A stretch of DNA of 16,839 nucleotides from Propionibacterium sp. (GTDB lineage: Bacteria; Actinomycetota; Actinomycetes; Propionibacteriales; Propionibacteriaceae). Shown one piece after another: positions 8,395 to 16,839 of the stretch. The stretch covers positions 1-16,839 of the forward strand of contig JAAYAO010000056.1 in assembly GCA_012719335.1 (NCBI GenBank). Direction: 5' to 3'. Position 1 is the first letter of the stretch, and each line of letters begins with the position of its first letter. The translations under genes were made by a program, and so were the position numbers. The notes beneath the pieces are model-generated. The model saw only the letters and a program-made list of their open reading frames with translations. It did not search any database and had not been told where the DNA came from.

Positions 8395-8428
8395 TCGGTG
8401 ACGGGGGCGGTCGGGGTTGCGGTCGGAC

Positions 8429-8550
8429 GGGTTTCGACACGGCGCTGCGCGCCTGCTCAACCGGCGTCCGGTGTCCTGATGCGCAGTATCTGCTCGACCG
8501 GGGTCCGTCCGAGCTCGTTTCGGCATGGGGCCCAGCGCCTGCTCAACCTG
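8429..8550 (-). repeat. Dispersed hairpin repeat, locus B (one complete and two partial units, reverse orientation)
   Basis: Read on the reverse strand, the complete unit (8465 to 8429) is GCCGGTTGAGC, a GGCGC-loop-GCGCC hairpin (8441-8453) and GTGTCGAAACCC. Left-arm-only units lie at 8491-8501 (GGTCGAGCA) and 8540-8550 (GGTTGAGCA), both 5' of the complete unit in repeat orientation, as at the other two loci. This locus and the 64-bp element fill most of the 352-bp gap between the divergent Rieske and hppA genes. The last ~100 bases before hppA show no clear -35/-10 pair. Confidence 0.7.
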
Positions 8551-8658
8551 CGTGGTGTTGGCAGGGGCAATGCCCGACCCCTCCCGCATCGGCTACTACG
8601 CAACGTCATAAAGTGATGCCCGAACCGGAACACCGGCCCATCACCCCTAGGACGACCC

Positions 8659-11231
<2,573 letters not shown>

Positions 11232-11232
<1 letters not shown>

Positions 11233-12329
11233 TGAGAATTGCCATCAAGTACGGCACCACCGACACCGGTAACGAACGGCTGATCGACCCGGCCGGGGCG
11301 ATTCACGGCCACCAGGCCGGGCCGGTGCTGGTGCGCCGGCTGTTGAACCTGTTCGAGCCGGCGATCCTGATCGGCACCGAACGCGCCCAGGTGAACGGGT
11401 ACGAGGTGCTGCCGCTGGACGAGATCGACGCCGAGAACACCGTCGTGATCAACATGGATGTGATCGACTCCACCGAGGTGTGGGGTGTGCTGCACACCAC
11501 CGCGGCCGAACCGAAGGTGATGAACTTCGTCTGGTGGAACGCCTCCGAGGAGTACCACCACCTGGTGAACCAGGCCCTGCTGGGCTTGTCGTTCGCCCTG
11601 TTCCCGACCTTCGCGAACTCCGAACGCACCGCCAGTGAGGTGCGCGAGATCGTCGAGAAGTGGACGATCCCGCGGCTGGCCGACCGGGCCGAGTTGGCCT
11701 GGTCGAAGCTGGGCGTGCATCTGGGCCGGGTGCAGCCGCGCCGCGAAACCACCGTCCCGGTGGTGCTCTACCCGGCGATCTACGTGCACGGCCGCAAGCG
11801 TCCCTGGGATTTCATCGACGCGGTCACCGCGGTGGCGAAACGCACCCCGTTGAAGGTCGAGATGCGGTTGCACCACAAGCACCTCACCAGCGAACCGGCC
11901 ATGGAGATGTCGACCCGCCAGTGGGCCTGGGTGGGGCCGTTGACCTCCACCCGCGAGGGCTACTGGGAGGCGCTGGCCGGTACCACCGCCTTCCTGGCCA
12001 CCGCCACCGAGGAGTCCTACGGCCTGGGGTACGTCGAGGCGATGGTCTCCGGCGCGATCGGCATTTTCCCCGACCGGGAATGGGTGCCGCAGTTGTTGCC
12101 CGAGGGCTACCCGTTCATCTACCGCAACCTCGCCGAGGCCGAGGAGATGCTGTACCGGGCGGTCACCGACACCGACGCCTGCCGGGCCGAGTTGGACGAA
12201 CTGGTCGGCGGCTCCTTCGTCGAATGGGTGCGTGAGAACCACGACGACACCGCCTTCGAGGCCGCGATGAAGGAAGCGGTCGCCGATTGGTTCGGCTGGC
12301 AACGGCTCGAAGCGATCAACGAAGCGTAG
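11232..12329 (+). CDS. GT-B-fold glycosyltransferase-like protein
   Basis: A 365-residue cytosolic protein. The C-terminal half has the features of a retaining GT-B glycosyltransferase (GT4-like): FLATATEESYGLGYVEAMVS contains the EX7E motif (Glu261 and Glu269) that contacts the sugar nucleotide, followed by GAIGIFPDREW. The N-terminal half (MRIAIKYGTTDTGNERLIDP) is divergent, and donor and acceptor cannot be inferred. No membrane span or signal peptide is seen. The ATG at 11232 is preferred over GTG 11229 because AGGAG (11221-11225) lies six bases before it; the ATG overlaps the hppA stop as TGATG, indicating translational coupling. UDP- or GDP-sugar synthesis releases pyrophosphate, which could link it loosely to HppA, but that is speculation. 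Its TAG stop forms part of the next gene's -10. Confidence 0.75.
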
Positions 12330-12332
12330 GGT
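12327..12332 (+). promoter_or_regulatory. -10 element of leaderless GNAT gene, overlapping the preceding stop codon
   Basis: TAGGGT contains the TAG stop of the glycosyltransferase and is followed by GAATCC and the ATG at 12339, the TAnnnT-N6-ATG layout seen elsewhere here. No Shine-Dalgarno precedes that ATG. The -35 is weak, so the gene may also be read from the upstream transcript. Confidence 0.42.
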
Positions 12333-12338
12333 GAATCC

Positions 12339-12617
12339 ATGAGCGACATCGTGATTGCCGACAACCCCGAGCAGAAGCGTTGGGAAGCCCGCGACGGTGA
12401 CGAGGTGGTCGGTTTCGCCGAGTACATCCTGACCGACGAGTTGGCCGTGTTTCCGCACACCGTGGTGCATCGCGAGGGCGAGGGCATCGGCGGCAAGATC
12501 GTGCGCGCCGCCCTGGACGCGGTGCGCGCCGAGGGCACGCGCAAGGTGATGCCGCAATGCCCGTTCGTGAAATCGTGCATCCAGAAGCACCCGGAGTACG
12601 CCGACCTTGTCTACTGA
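12339..12617 (+). CDS. Small GNAT-like N-acetyltransferase (COG2388 / YjdJ type)
   Basis: A 92-residue single-domain protein of the minimal GNAT family (Pfam Acetyltransf_CG type). The acetyl-CoA pyrophosphate loop appears as EGEGIGGKIVRAALDAVR (about residues 47-64), preceded by the conserved VFPHTVVH. The family C-terminal signature CPFVKSCIQKHPEYADLV is complete, with its conserved Cys. Members are cytosolic; the acetyl acceptor is unknown for most. The ATG at 12339 lacks a Shine-Dalgarno and sits six bases after TAGGGT. The SDR gene starts 11 bases before this gene ends, so the two are probably translated together. Confidence 0.85.
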   Translation: MSDIVIADNPEQKRWEARDGDEVVGFAEYILTDELAVFPHTVVHREGEGIGGKIVRAALDAVRAEGTRKVMPQCPFVKSCIQKHPEYADLVY

Positions 12618-13359
12618 ACAGCAACCCGTTCCGGACGGTTGGGCGACCTGCAGTCGACCGATCGCCCTGGTCACCGGTGCCTCCCGGGGCATCGGCTTGG
12701 CCGTGGCCCGTGACCTGGCCCGCGATCACCATGTGCTGGTGGGCGGCACCAACCGCGAAACCGTCGAAGCGGTGGTGGCCGAGATGGACACCGTCGAATC
12801 CCGCCAGGCCTGGCCGTTCGTCGCCGACCTGACCGACCGGGACGCACTGGTCGGCACCCTGGACGCGCTGGGCCTGACCCGGCTGGACGTGCTGGTGCAT
12901 TCGGCCGGCATCGCCGAGTACGGCCCGATCGCCGACAGCGACCCGGCGATGTGGCAGCGCACCTTCGACCTGAACGTCTTCGCGGTGGCCGAACTGACCC
13001 GGCTGGTGTTGCCGATGCTGCGCCGAAGCAAGGGTCAGGTGGTGTTGATCAACTCCGGCGCCGGCCACAACGCCTCACCGAACAGCGGCGTCTACGCGGC
13101 CTCGAAGTTCGCCCTGCGCGCCCTCGGTGATTCGCTGCGCGCCGAAGAACGCGAACAGGTGCGGGTCTGCTCGATCCACCCCGGCCGCGTCGACACCGAC
13201 ATGCAACGCGAACTGCAGGCCTCCCTCGGCAACGACGACTACCGTGGCGAGAAGTACGTCCGCCCCGAAACGATCGCCGCCGCCGTCCGCCTCGCCGTCG
13301 ACGCCGCCCCCCAAGCCATGGTCGAAGAAGTCATCGTCCGCCCCGTGATCGCCGGCTGA
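12607..13359 (+). CDS. Short-chain dehydrogenase/reductase (SDR)
   Basis: A 250-residue NAD(P)-dependent oxidoreductase with a Rossmann fold. The cofactor loop is TGASRGIG (about residues 22-29), the middle motif is HSAG in place of the usual NNAG, and the catalytic Ser (INSGAG) and YAASK (Tyr/Lys) are present, as is the following HPGRVDTDM. The Arg in the TGASRGIG loop suggests NADP preference, which is inference. The substrate is unknown. The start is a TTG at 12607: no in-frame ATG or GTG lies before the Rossmann motif, GGAG stands ten bases upstream, and the frame overlaps the GNAT gene by 11 bases. It is the last gene of the forward group; a dispersed repeat follows 8 bases after its stop. 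Confidence 0.85.
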   Translation: MSTEQQPVPDGWATCSRPIALVTGASRGIGLAVARDLARDHHVLVGGTNRETVEAVVAEMDTVESRQAWPFVADLTDRDALVGTLDALGLTRLDVLVHSAGIAEYGPIADSDPAMWQRTFDLNVFAVAELTRLVLPMLRRSKGQVVLINSGAGHNASPNSGVYAASKFALRALGDSLRAEEREQVRVCSIHPGRVDTDMQRELQASLGNDDYRGEKYVRPETIAAAVRLAVDAAPQAMVEEVIVRPVIAG

Positions 13360-13366
13360 CTCCAAC

Positions 13367-13442
13367 GCCGGTTGAGCTGGGCACGACGCTCCGCCACGCT
13401 GGTTGAGCCGGGATCGCGGTGGCGATCCCGTGTCGAAACCCC
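13367..13442 (+). repeat. Dispersed hairpin repeat, locus C (one partial and one complete unit)
   Basis: The complete unit (13398-13442) is GCTGGTTGAGC, a perfect 8-bp hairpin GGGATCGC-GGTG-GCGATCCC (13410-13429) and GTGTCGAAACCCC. A left-arm-only unit, GCCGGTTGAGC, lies at 13367-13377. It occupies the gap between the convergent SDR and vapC genes and could serve as a 3'-end structure for the SDR transcript. The stem sequence differs from loci A and B while the arms are conserved, so pairing rather than sequence seems kept. Confidence 0.75.
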
Positions 13443-13511
13443 CCTTCGGCGCGTTCAGTATGCGAAACGGCTGCATGGCGGCGTACCGAACCAGCCCTGG
13501 GGGAGGCGCAA

Positions 13512-13940
13512 CTATCGGCTCTCGTCGTCGGTCGTGTCCCAGGGATTGACCAGGTGCACGCCCATCCCTTCGAAGTCCTTGGTGTTGCGGGTGGCCAAGA
13601 CGTGTCCACCGGTGAGGCAGATTGCGCCGATCATCGCGTCCTCTGTCGAGGTGGGGCGTCCAGCAGCCCGACGCACTGCCTGCAGTCGTCCGAAGGCGAT
13701 GGCTGCAGCCGTGTCATACGGCGCGATGGCCGCACCGAAGTTGGCGACCAGACTCTGCAACTCGTCATCGAGCAGCTGACGCCGACGTCCGGCGGGCAGC
13801 CGTTCGATGCCGTAAGCGAGCTCGCCGATCGTCACGCTGGTGAGTCCGAGGTCGTCCTGTTCTGACAACCACCGATGAACTGACGGGCTGGGCTTCGGGC
13901 GTAGTACTTCCGACACCACGTTCGTGTCGAGAATGATCAT
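13512..13940 (-). CDS. vapC: PIN-domain ribonuclease toxin (VapC/FitB type)
   Basis: A 142-residue PIN-domain toxin, a Mg2+-dependent RNase that cuts specific RNAs (often tRNA or rRNA) when released from its antitoxin. The acidic site is complete: Asp5 in ILDTNVVSE, Glu40 in SVTIGELAYG, Asp101 in STEDAMIG and Asp122 in TRNTKDFEG. The wording (LDTNVVSEVLRP, LATRNTKDFEGMGV, VNPW) is closest to the FitB branch. The ATG at 13940 overlaps the antitoxin stop as ATGA, so toxin translation is coupled to antitoxin translation. It ends with TAG. The toxin looks intact, unlike the Doc fragment at the other end of the window. The RNA target cannot be predicted from the sequence. Confidence 0.93.
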   Translation of the reverse strand: MIILDTNVVSEVLRPKPSPSVHRWLSEQDDLGLTSVTIGELAYGIERLPAGRRRQLLDDELQSLVANFGAAIAPYDTAAAIAFGRLQAVRRAAGRPTSTEDAMIGAICLTGGHVLATRNTKDFEGMGVHLVNPWDTTDDESR

Positions 13941-14167
13941 TCGAGATCGACCGGACGGGCGGGGGAGCGTTCGGGGATTTCGAGTTCGACGCCGCCGACC
14001 GACTCGCCCATCTCGATCAGGGCTCGACCGAGGTGGGTCGACCCCGCGACGGCCCCGGTCAGGATGGCGCGCACTTCGGCTTCCATCGAATGGCCGTGTG
14101 CGGCCGCGCGGATGCGCAGGCGTCGGGTGACATCGTCATCCAGGTTGCGAATGGTGATGGTTGACAT
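13937..14167 (-). CDS. vapB: Ribbon-helix-helix antitoxin (VapB/FitA type)
   Basis: A 76-residue antitoxin. The N-terminal part STITIRNLDDDVTRRLRIRA, followed by HGHSMEAEVRAIL, is the FitA/Arc-type ribbon-helix-helix DNA-binding domain (about residues 2-38). The C-terminal tail ends in acidic and Pro-rich residues (VELEIPERSPARPVDLE) and would wrap the VapC active site. The ATG at 14167 has GGGAGG six bases upstream. A much longer frame exists upstream on this strand, but it is the antisense of uvrC and not coding. The protein probably represses its own operon through repeats in the 63-bp gap shared with uvrC. Confidence 0.92.
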   Translation of the reverse strand: MSTITIRNLDDDVTRRLRIRAAAHGHSMEAEVRAILTGAVAGSTHLGRALIEMGESVGGVELEIPERSPARPVDLE

Positions 14168-14214
14168 GCCGCACCTCCCTCGTTCGGCATCAGTCAATGC
14201 TAGCAATGCCGCAC
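14166..14214. promoter_or_regulatory. Candidate VapBC operator repeats in the vapB-uvrC gap
   Basis: ATGCCGCAC occurs twice as a direct repeat, at 14166-14174 (overlapping the vapB start codon) and 14206-14214, exactly 40 bases apart. An inverted CGGCAT lies between them (14185-14190) and a TGCTAGCA palindrome at 14198-14205. Repeated short boxes at helical-turn spacing suit a ribbon-helix-helix repressor. The second copy lies just upstream of the uvrC -10, so binding might also affect uvrC. Confidence 0.45.
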
Positions 14215-14218
14215 GACG

Positions 14219-14224
14219 TAGGCT
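14219..14224 (+). promoter_or_regulatory. -10 element of leaderless uvrC
   Basis: TAGGCT is followed by six bases (GGGGGA) and the uvrC ATG at 14231. The purine run touches the ATG and is too close to act as a Shine-Dalgarno, so leaderless initiation is the better reading. Unlike uvrA, no TTGTCRGTG-like box stands at the required distance. Confidence 0.5.
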
Positions 14225-14230
14225 GGGGGA

Positions 14231-16168
14231 ATGGCCGACCCGTCGCAGTATCGTCCGGCGGTGGGGGAGATCCCCACTGCGCCGGGGGTGTACCGATTCT
14301 GGGACTCCGAGGATCGGGTGATCTATGTCGGCAAGGCCAAGAGCCTGCGTCCCCGGTTGAATTCGTATTTCGTGGACGTGGCGGGGCTGTTGGAACGCAC
14401 CCGGCGGATGGTCACCACCGCGGTGCGGGTCGACTGGACGGTGGTGTCCACCGAGGTCGAGGCGCTGCAGCTCGAATACTCCTGGATCAAGCAGTTCGAG
14501 CCGCGGTTCAACATCAAGTACCGCGACGACAAGTCGTACCCGTGGCTGGCGGTGACCTGGGCCGACGAGTTTCCGCGGGTGTTCGTCGGGCGGGGCGCGA
14601 AGAAGAAGGGCAACCGGTATTTCGGCCCCTTCAGCCATGCCTGGGCGATCCGCGAAACCGTCGACACCCTGCTGCGGGTGTTTCCGATGCGGTCGTGTTC
14701 GACCGGGGTGTTCCGCAACGCCGAGCGGGCCAACCGGCCCTGCCTGCTGGGTTACATCGAGAAGTGTTCGGCCCCCTGCGTGGGCCGGATCGACGCCGAG
14801 GCGCACCGCGAGATCGTCGCCGACTTCTGCCAGTTCATGTCGGGCCACACCCAGCAGCTCACCCGCCGGCTCGAACGCGAGATGGCCGAGGCGGCCGAGA
14901 ACCTCGAGTACGAGCGGGCCGCCCGGATCCGCGACGACCTGGGCGCCCTGGCCAAGGTCAACGAACAGAACGCGGTGGTGTTCACCGACGGCACCGACGC
15001 GGACGTGATCGGCCTGGCCGAGGACCCGCTCGAGGTGTCGATCCAGATCTTCCACGTCCGGCAGGGACGGATCCGGGGCCGGCGCGGCTGGGTGGCCGAC
15101 CGGGCCGACGACTCGGCGGTCGACCGACTGATCGAGAACTTCCTGGTGCAGCTCTACGGCGACGCCGACCAGGCCGAGACGAACGGCTCGGTCACCCCGG
15201 TACCCCGTGAGGTGCTGGTGCCGATCCTGCCGCCCGAGCCGGACGTCCTGGCCGACCTGTTGAGCCAACTGCGCGGCGCCCGGGTGACCATCCGGGTGCC
15301 CCGCCGCGGCGCGAAGGCGGCGCTGATGGAGACGGTCACCGACAACGCCAAGGAGGCGTTGGTGCGGCACCGCACCCGCCGGGCGGCCGACCTGACCACC
15401 CGCAACCGGGCCCTGGAGGAGATCCGCGATGCCCTGGGCCTGCCGCAGGCCCCGTTGCGCATCGAGTGTTACGACATCTCCCACCTGCAGGGCACCGAGA
15501 CGGTCGGGTCGATGGTGGTGTTCGAGGACGGGCTGGCCCGCAAGGGCGACTACCGCCGGTTCGTGGTGCGCGACGCCCGCGACGACACGTCCAGCATGTA
15601 CGAGGTGCTGACCCGCCGGTTCAGCCGCTACCTGGCCGACAAGGAACTTCCCCCCGAGGAGCGACCCCGCGGGTTCGCCTACGCCCCGGGCCTGGTGGTG
15701 GTCGACGGGGGGCAACCCCAGGTGGCGGCCGCCCGACGGGCACTCGAAGAGCTGGGGTTGGCCGACATTCCGCTGTGCGGGTTGGCGAAACGGCTCGAGG
15801 AGGTGTGGCTGCCCGACGACGACTACCCGGTGATTCTGCCGCGCAGCAGTGAGGGCCTGTACCTGTTGCAGAGGATCCGCGACGAGGCGCACCGGTTCGC
15901 GATCGGGCACCACCGGGGCCGGCGGTCGAAGGCGATGATCGAGTCGTTGTTGGACGAGGTGCCCGGCCTGGGCCCGACCCGACGCACCGCGGTGCTGAAG
16001 AAGTTCGGTTCCTTGCGCAAACTGCGCGCGGCCACCGTCGAGGAGCTCACCGAGGTGCCCGGTATCGGCCCGTCCACCGCGGAGGCGATCGTGGCCACGG
16101 TGGCCGGTGACGAACCCGCCCCGGCGATCAACACCGCAACCGGCGAAATCATCACGGAAGGGGCATGA
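14231..16168 (+). CDS. uvrC: UvrABC system protein C, excision nuclease
   Basis: UvrC makes both incisions around a lesion held by UvrB. At 645 residues it has the full domain order. The N-terminal GIY-YIG nuclease (3' cut) has GVYRFWD with Tyr21, [10 protein letters not shown] and probable Glu82 in [13 protein letters not shown] cysteine-rich linker follows ([15 protein letters not shown]), then a UVR domain at about 212-245 ([19 protein letters not shown]) that pairs with UvrB. The RNase H-like nuclease (5' cut) has Asp415 in [10 protein letters not shown] and Asp492 in VVVDGGQPQ, and the HRFAIGHHR segment. A tandem helix-hairpin-helix DNA-binding end is at about 575-625 ([18 protein letters not shown]). 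The ATG follows TAGGCT at leaderless spacing and is divergent from vapBC. rapZ starts 7 bases after the stop, the usual actinobacterial uvrC-rapZ order. The gene appears intact. Confidence 0.97.
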   Translation: MADPSQYRPAVGEIPTAPGVYRFWDSEDRVIYVGKAKSLRPRLNSYFVDVAGLLERTRRMVTTAVRVDWTVVSTEVEALQLEYSWIKQFEPRFNIKYRDDKSYPWLAVTWADEFPRVFVGRGAKKKGNRYFGPFSHAWAIRETVDTLLRVFPMRSCSTGVFRNAERANRPCLLGYIEKCSAPCVGRIDAEAHREIVADFCQFMSGHTQQLTRRLEREMAEAAENLEYERAARIRDDLGALAKVNEQNAVVFTDGTDADVIGLAEDPLEVSIQIFHVRQGRIRGRRGWVADRADDSAVDRLIENFLVQLYGDADQAETNGSVTPVPREVLVPILPPEPDVLADLLSQLRGARVTIRVPRRGAKAALMETVTDNAKEALVRHRTRRAADLTTRNRALEEIRDALGLPQAPLRIECYDISHLQGTETVGSMVVFEDGLARKGDYRRFVVRDARDDTSSMYEVLTRRFSRYLADKELPPEERPRGFAYAPGLVVVDGGQPQVAAARRALEELGLADIPLCGLAKRLEEVWLPDDDYPVILPRSSEGLYLLQRIRDEAHRFAIGHHRGRRSKAMIESLLDEVPGLGPTRRTAVLKKFGSLRKLRAATVEELTEVPGIGPSTAEAIVATVAGDEPAPAINTATGEIITEGA

Positions 16169-16175
16169 TGTAACG

Positions 16176-16839
16176 GTGAGCACCCACCAACTGCCCCGAG
16201 TCGTAATCGTCACCGGCATGTCGGGGGCCGGACGATCCACCGCGGCCAACGCCATGGAGGATTCCGGCTGGTACGTGGTCGACAACCTGCCGGCCGGGAT
16301 GGTCACCGCATTGTGCGAGGTGGTGGCGGCGGCCGGGTACGACAAGTTGGCCGTGGTGTTGGACGTGCGCTCCCGTGACCTGTTCGGTCAGGTGCCGGTG
16401 ATGTTCACCGAGTTGCAGGCCAAGGGCATCGTGCCCGAGATCCTGTACCTGGAGGCCACCGACGATGTGATCGTGCGCCGGCAGGATTCGGCCCGCCGTC
16501 CGCACCCGTTGCAGGCCGACGGCCGACTGCTGGACGGCATCCGGCGCGAGCGGGACATGCTCGCCGCGTTGCGCGGTGCGGCCGACCTGATGATCGACAC
16601 CTCCCGGTTGAACGTGCACCAGTTGCGCTCGCGGGTGTCGCACGCCTTCGGTGCCGAACGGGCCGAACAGTTGCGCATGACGGTGATGAGTTTCGGCTTC
16701 AAACACGGGGTGCCGATCGACGCCGACTTCGTGATGGACGTCCGGTTTCTGCCGAACCCGCACTGGGTGCCCGACCTGCGTCCGCTCACCGGGCTGGACG
16801 ATGCGGTGCGCAACTACGTGCTCGGCCAAACCGCGGCCC
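16176..16839 (+). CDS. rapZ: RNase adapter protein RapZ / nucleotide-binding protein (3' end outside window)
   Basis: RapZ (YvcJ family) is a P-loop protein that in E. coli senses glucosamine-6-phosphate and guides RNase E to a small RNA; in actinobacteria it lies in the conserved uvrC-rapZ-yvcK-whiA cluster and its role is less clear. About 221 residues are visible. Walker A is TGMSGAGRSTAANA near residue 13, followed by the family signature EDSGWYVVDNLP. A Walker B-like strand LAVVLDVRSRD follows, then FLEA-like YLEATDDVIVRR and RRPHPL. The C-terminal domain begins with MSFGFKHGVPIDADFVMDVR and FLPNPHWVPDLRPLTG. The start is GTG at 16176, with a purine-rich GGAAGGGG 12 bases upstream. Seven bases separate it from uvrC, so the two are probably co-transcribed. 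The window ends about 60 residues before the expected C-terminus. Confidence 0.95.
   Translation, partial: MSTHQLPRVVIVTGMSGAGRSTAANAMEDSGWYVVDNLPAGMVTALCEVVAAAGYDKLAVVLDVRSRDLFGQVPVMFTELQAKGIVPEILYLEATDDVIVRRQDSARRPHPLQADGRLLDGIRRERDMLAALRGAADLMIDTSRLNVHQLRSRVSHAFGAERAEQLRMTVMSFGFKHGVPIDADFVMDVRFLPNPHWVPDLRPLTGLDDAVRNYVLGQTAA

Noticed and set aside
8307..8658. A CRISPR array or tRNA gene in the gap between the Rieske and hppA genes
   Set aside because: The repeated motifs here are irregularly spaced partial hairpin repeats with no regular spacers, and no cloverleaf fits.
14168..16345. Long upstream extension of the VapB antitoxin frame
   Set aside because: The frame is open back through the antisense of uvrC, but the antitoxin homology and Shine-Dalgarno place the start at 14167.

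Overview
This is a GC-rich actinobacterial chromosome segment. Mycothiol-type enzymes, a twin-arginine Rieske lipoprotein, UvrABC with actinobacterial signatures, a PafBC-type DNA-damage promoter and many probable leaderless genes point to Actinomycetota. A Propionibacteriaceae-like or neighbouring lineage is possible, but I cannot fix it from the sequence alone.

Layout. The window opens in the 3' end of uvrB. The next ~850 bp contain no intact gene. They hold a dispersed hairpin repeat, a promoter with a tiny probably leaderless ORF and a folded leader, and a fused remnant of two genes (an MFS transporter N-terminus joined to a Doc/Fic toxin C-terminus). A reverse-strand pair follows: a mycothiol-dependent maleylpyruvate isomerase-like protein and a metallo-beta-lactamase-fold hydrolase. 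Divergent from these is uvrA, which would be 983 residues but carries an in-frame TAG at codon 272, where actinobacterial UvrA normally has Ser. A convergent reverse-strand group comes next (Rieske protein, diacylglycerol-kinase-fold lipid kinase, membrane-anchored protein of unknown function). It meets uvrA at a perfect 16-bp palindrome that contains both stop codons.

After a ~350-bp intergenic region with a 64-bp branched inverted-repeat element and another repeat locus, a forward group begins: hppA, a glycosyltransferase, a small GNAT-like protein and an SDR oxidoreductase. The hppA product is an evolutionarily divergent, K+-independent-type membrane H+-pyrophosphatase with an N-terminal lipobox. 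The third repeat locus separates this group from a reverse-strand VapBC/FitAB-type toxin-antitoxin pair. Divergent from that pair, uvrC is followed by rapZ, which runs off the window end.

How it works together. The backbone is nucleotide excision repair: UvrA finds damage, UvrB verifies it, UvrC cuts. The central puzzle is that uvrA carries a nonsense codon while uvrB (visible part) and uvrC look intact. The other notable items are the divergent proton pump translationally coupled to a glycosyltransferase, a consistent TAnnnT-N6/7-start-codon architecture at six starts, and a repeat family whose partial copies always lie on the same side of the complete copy. No CRISPR array, tRNA, rRNA or intact insertion sequence was seen.
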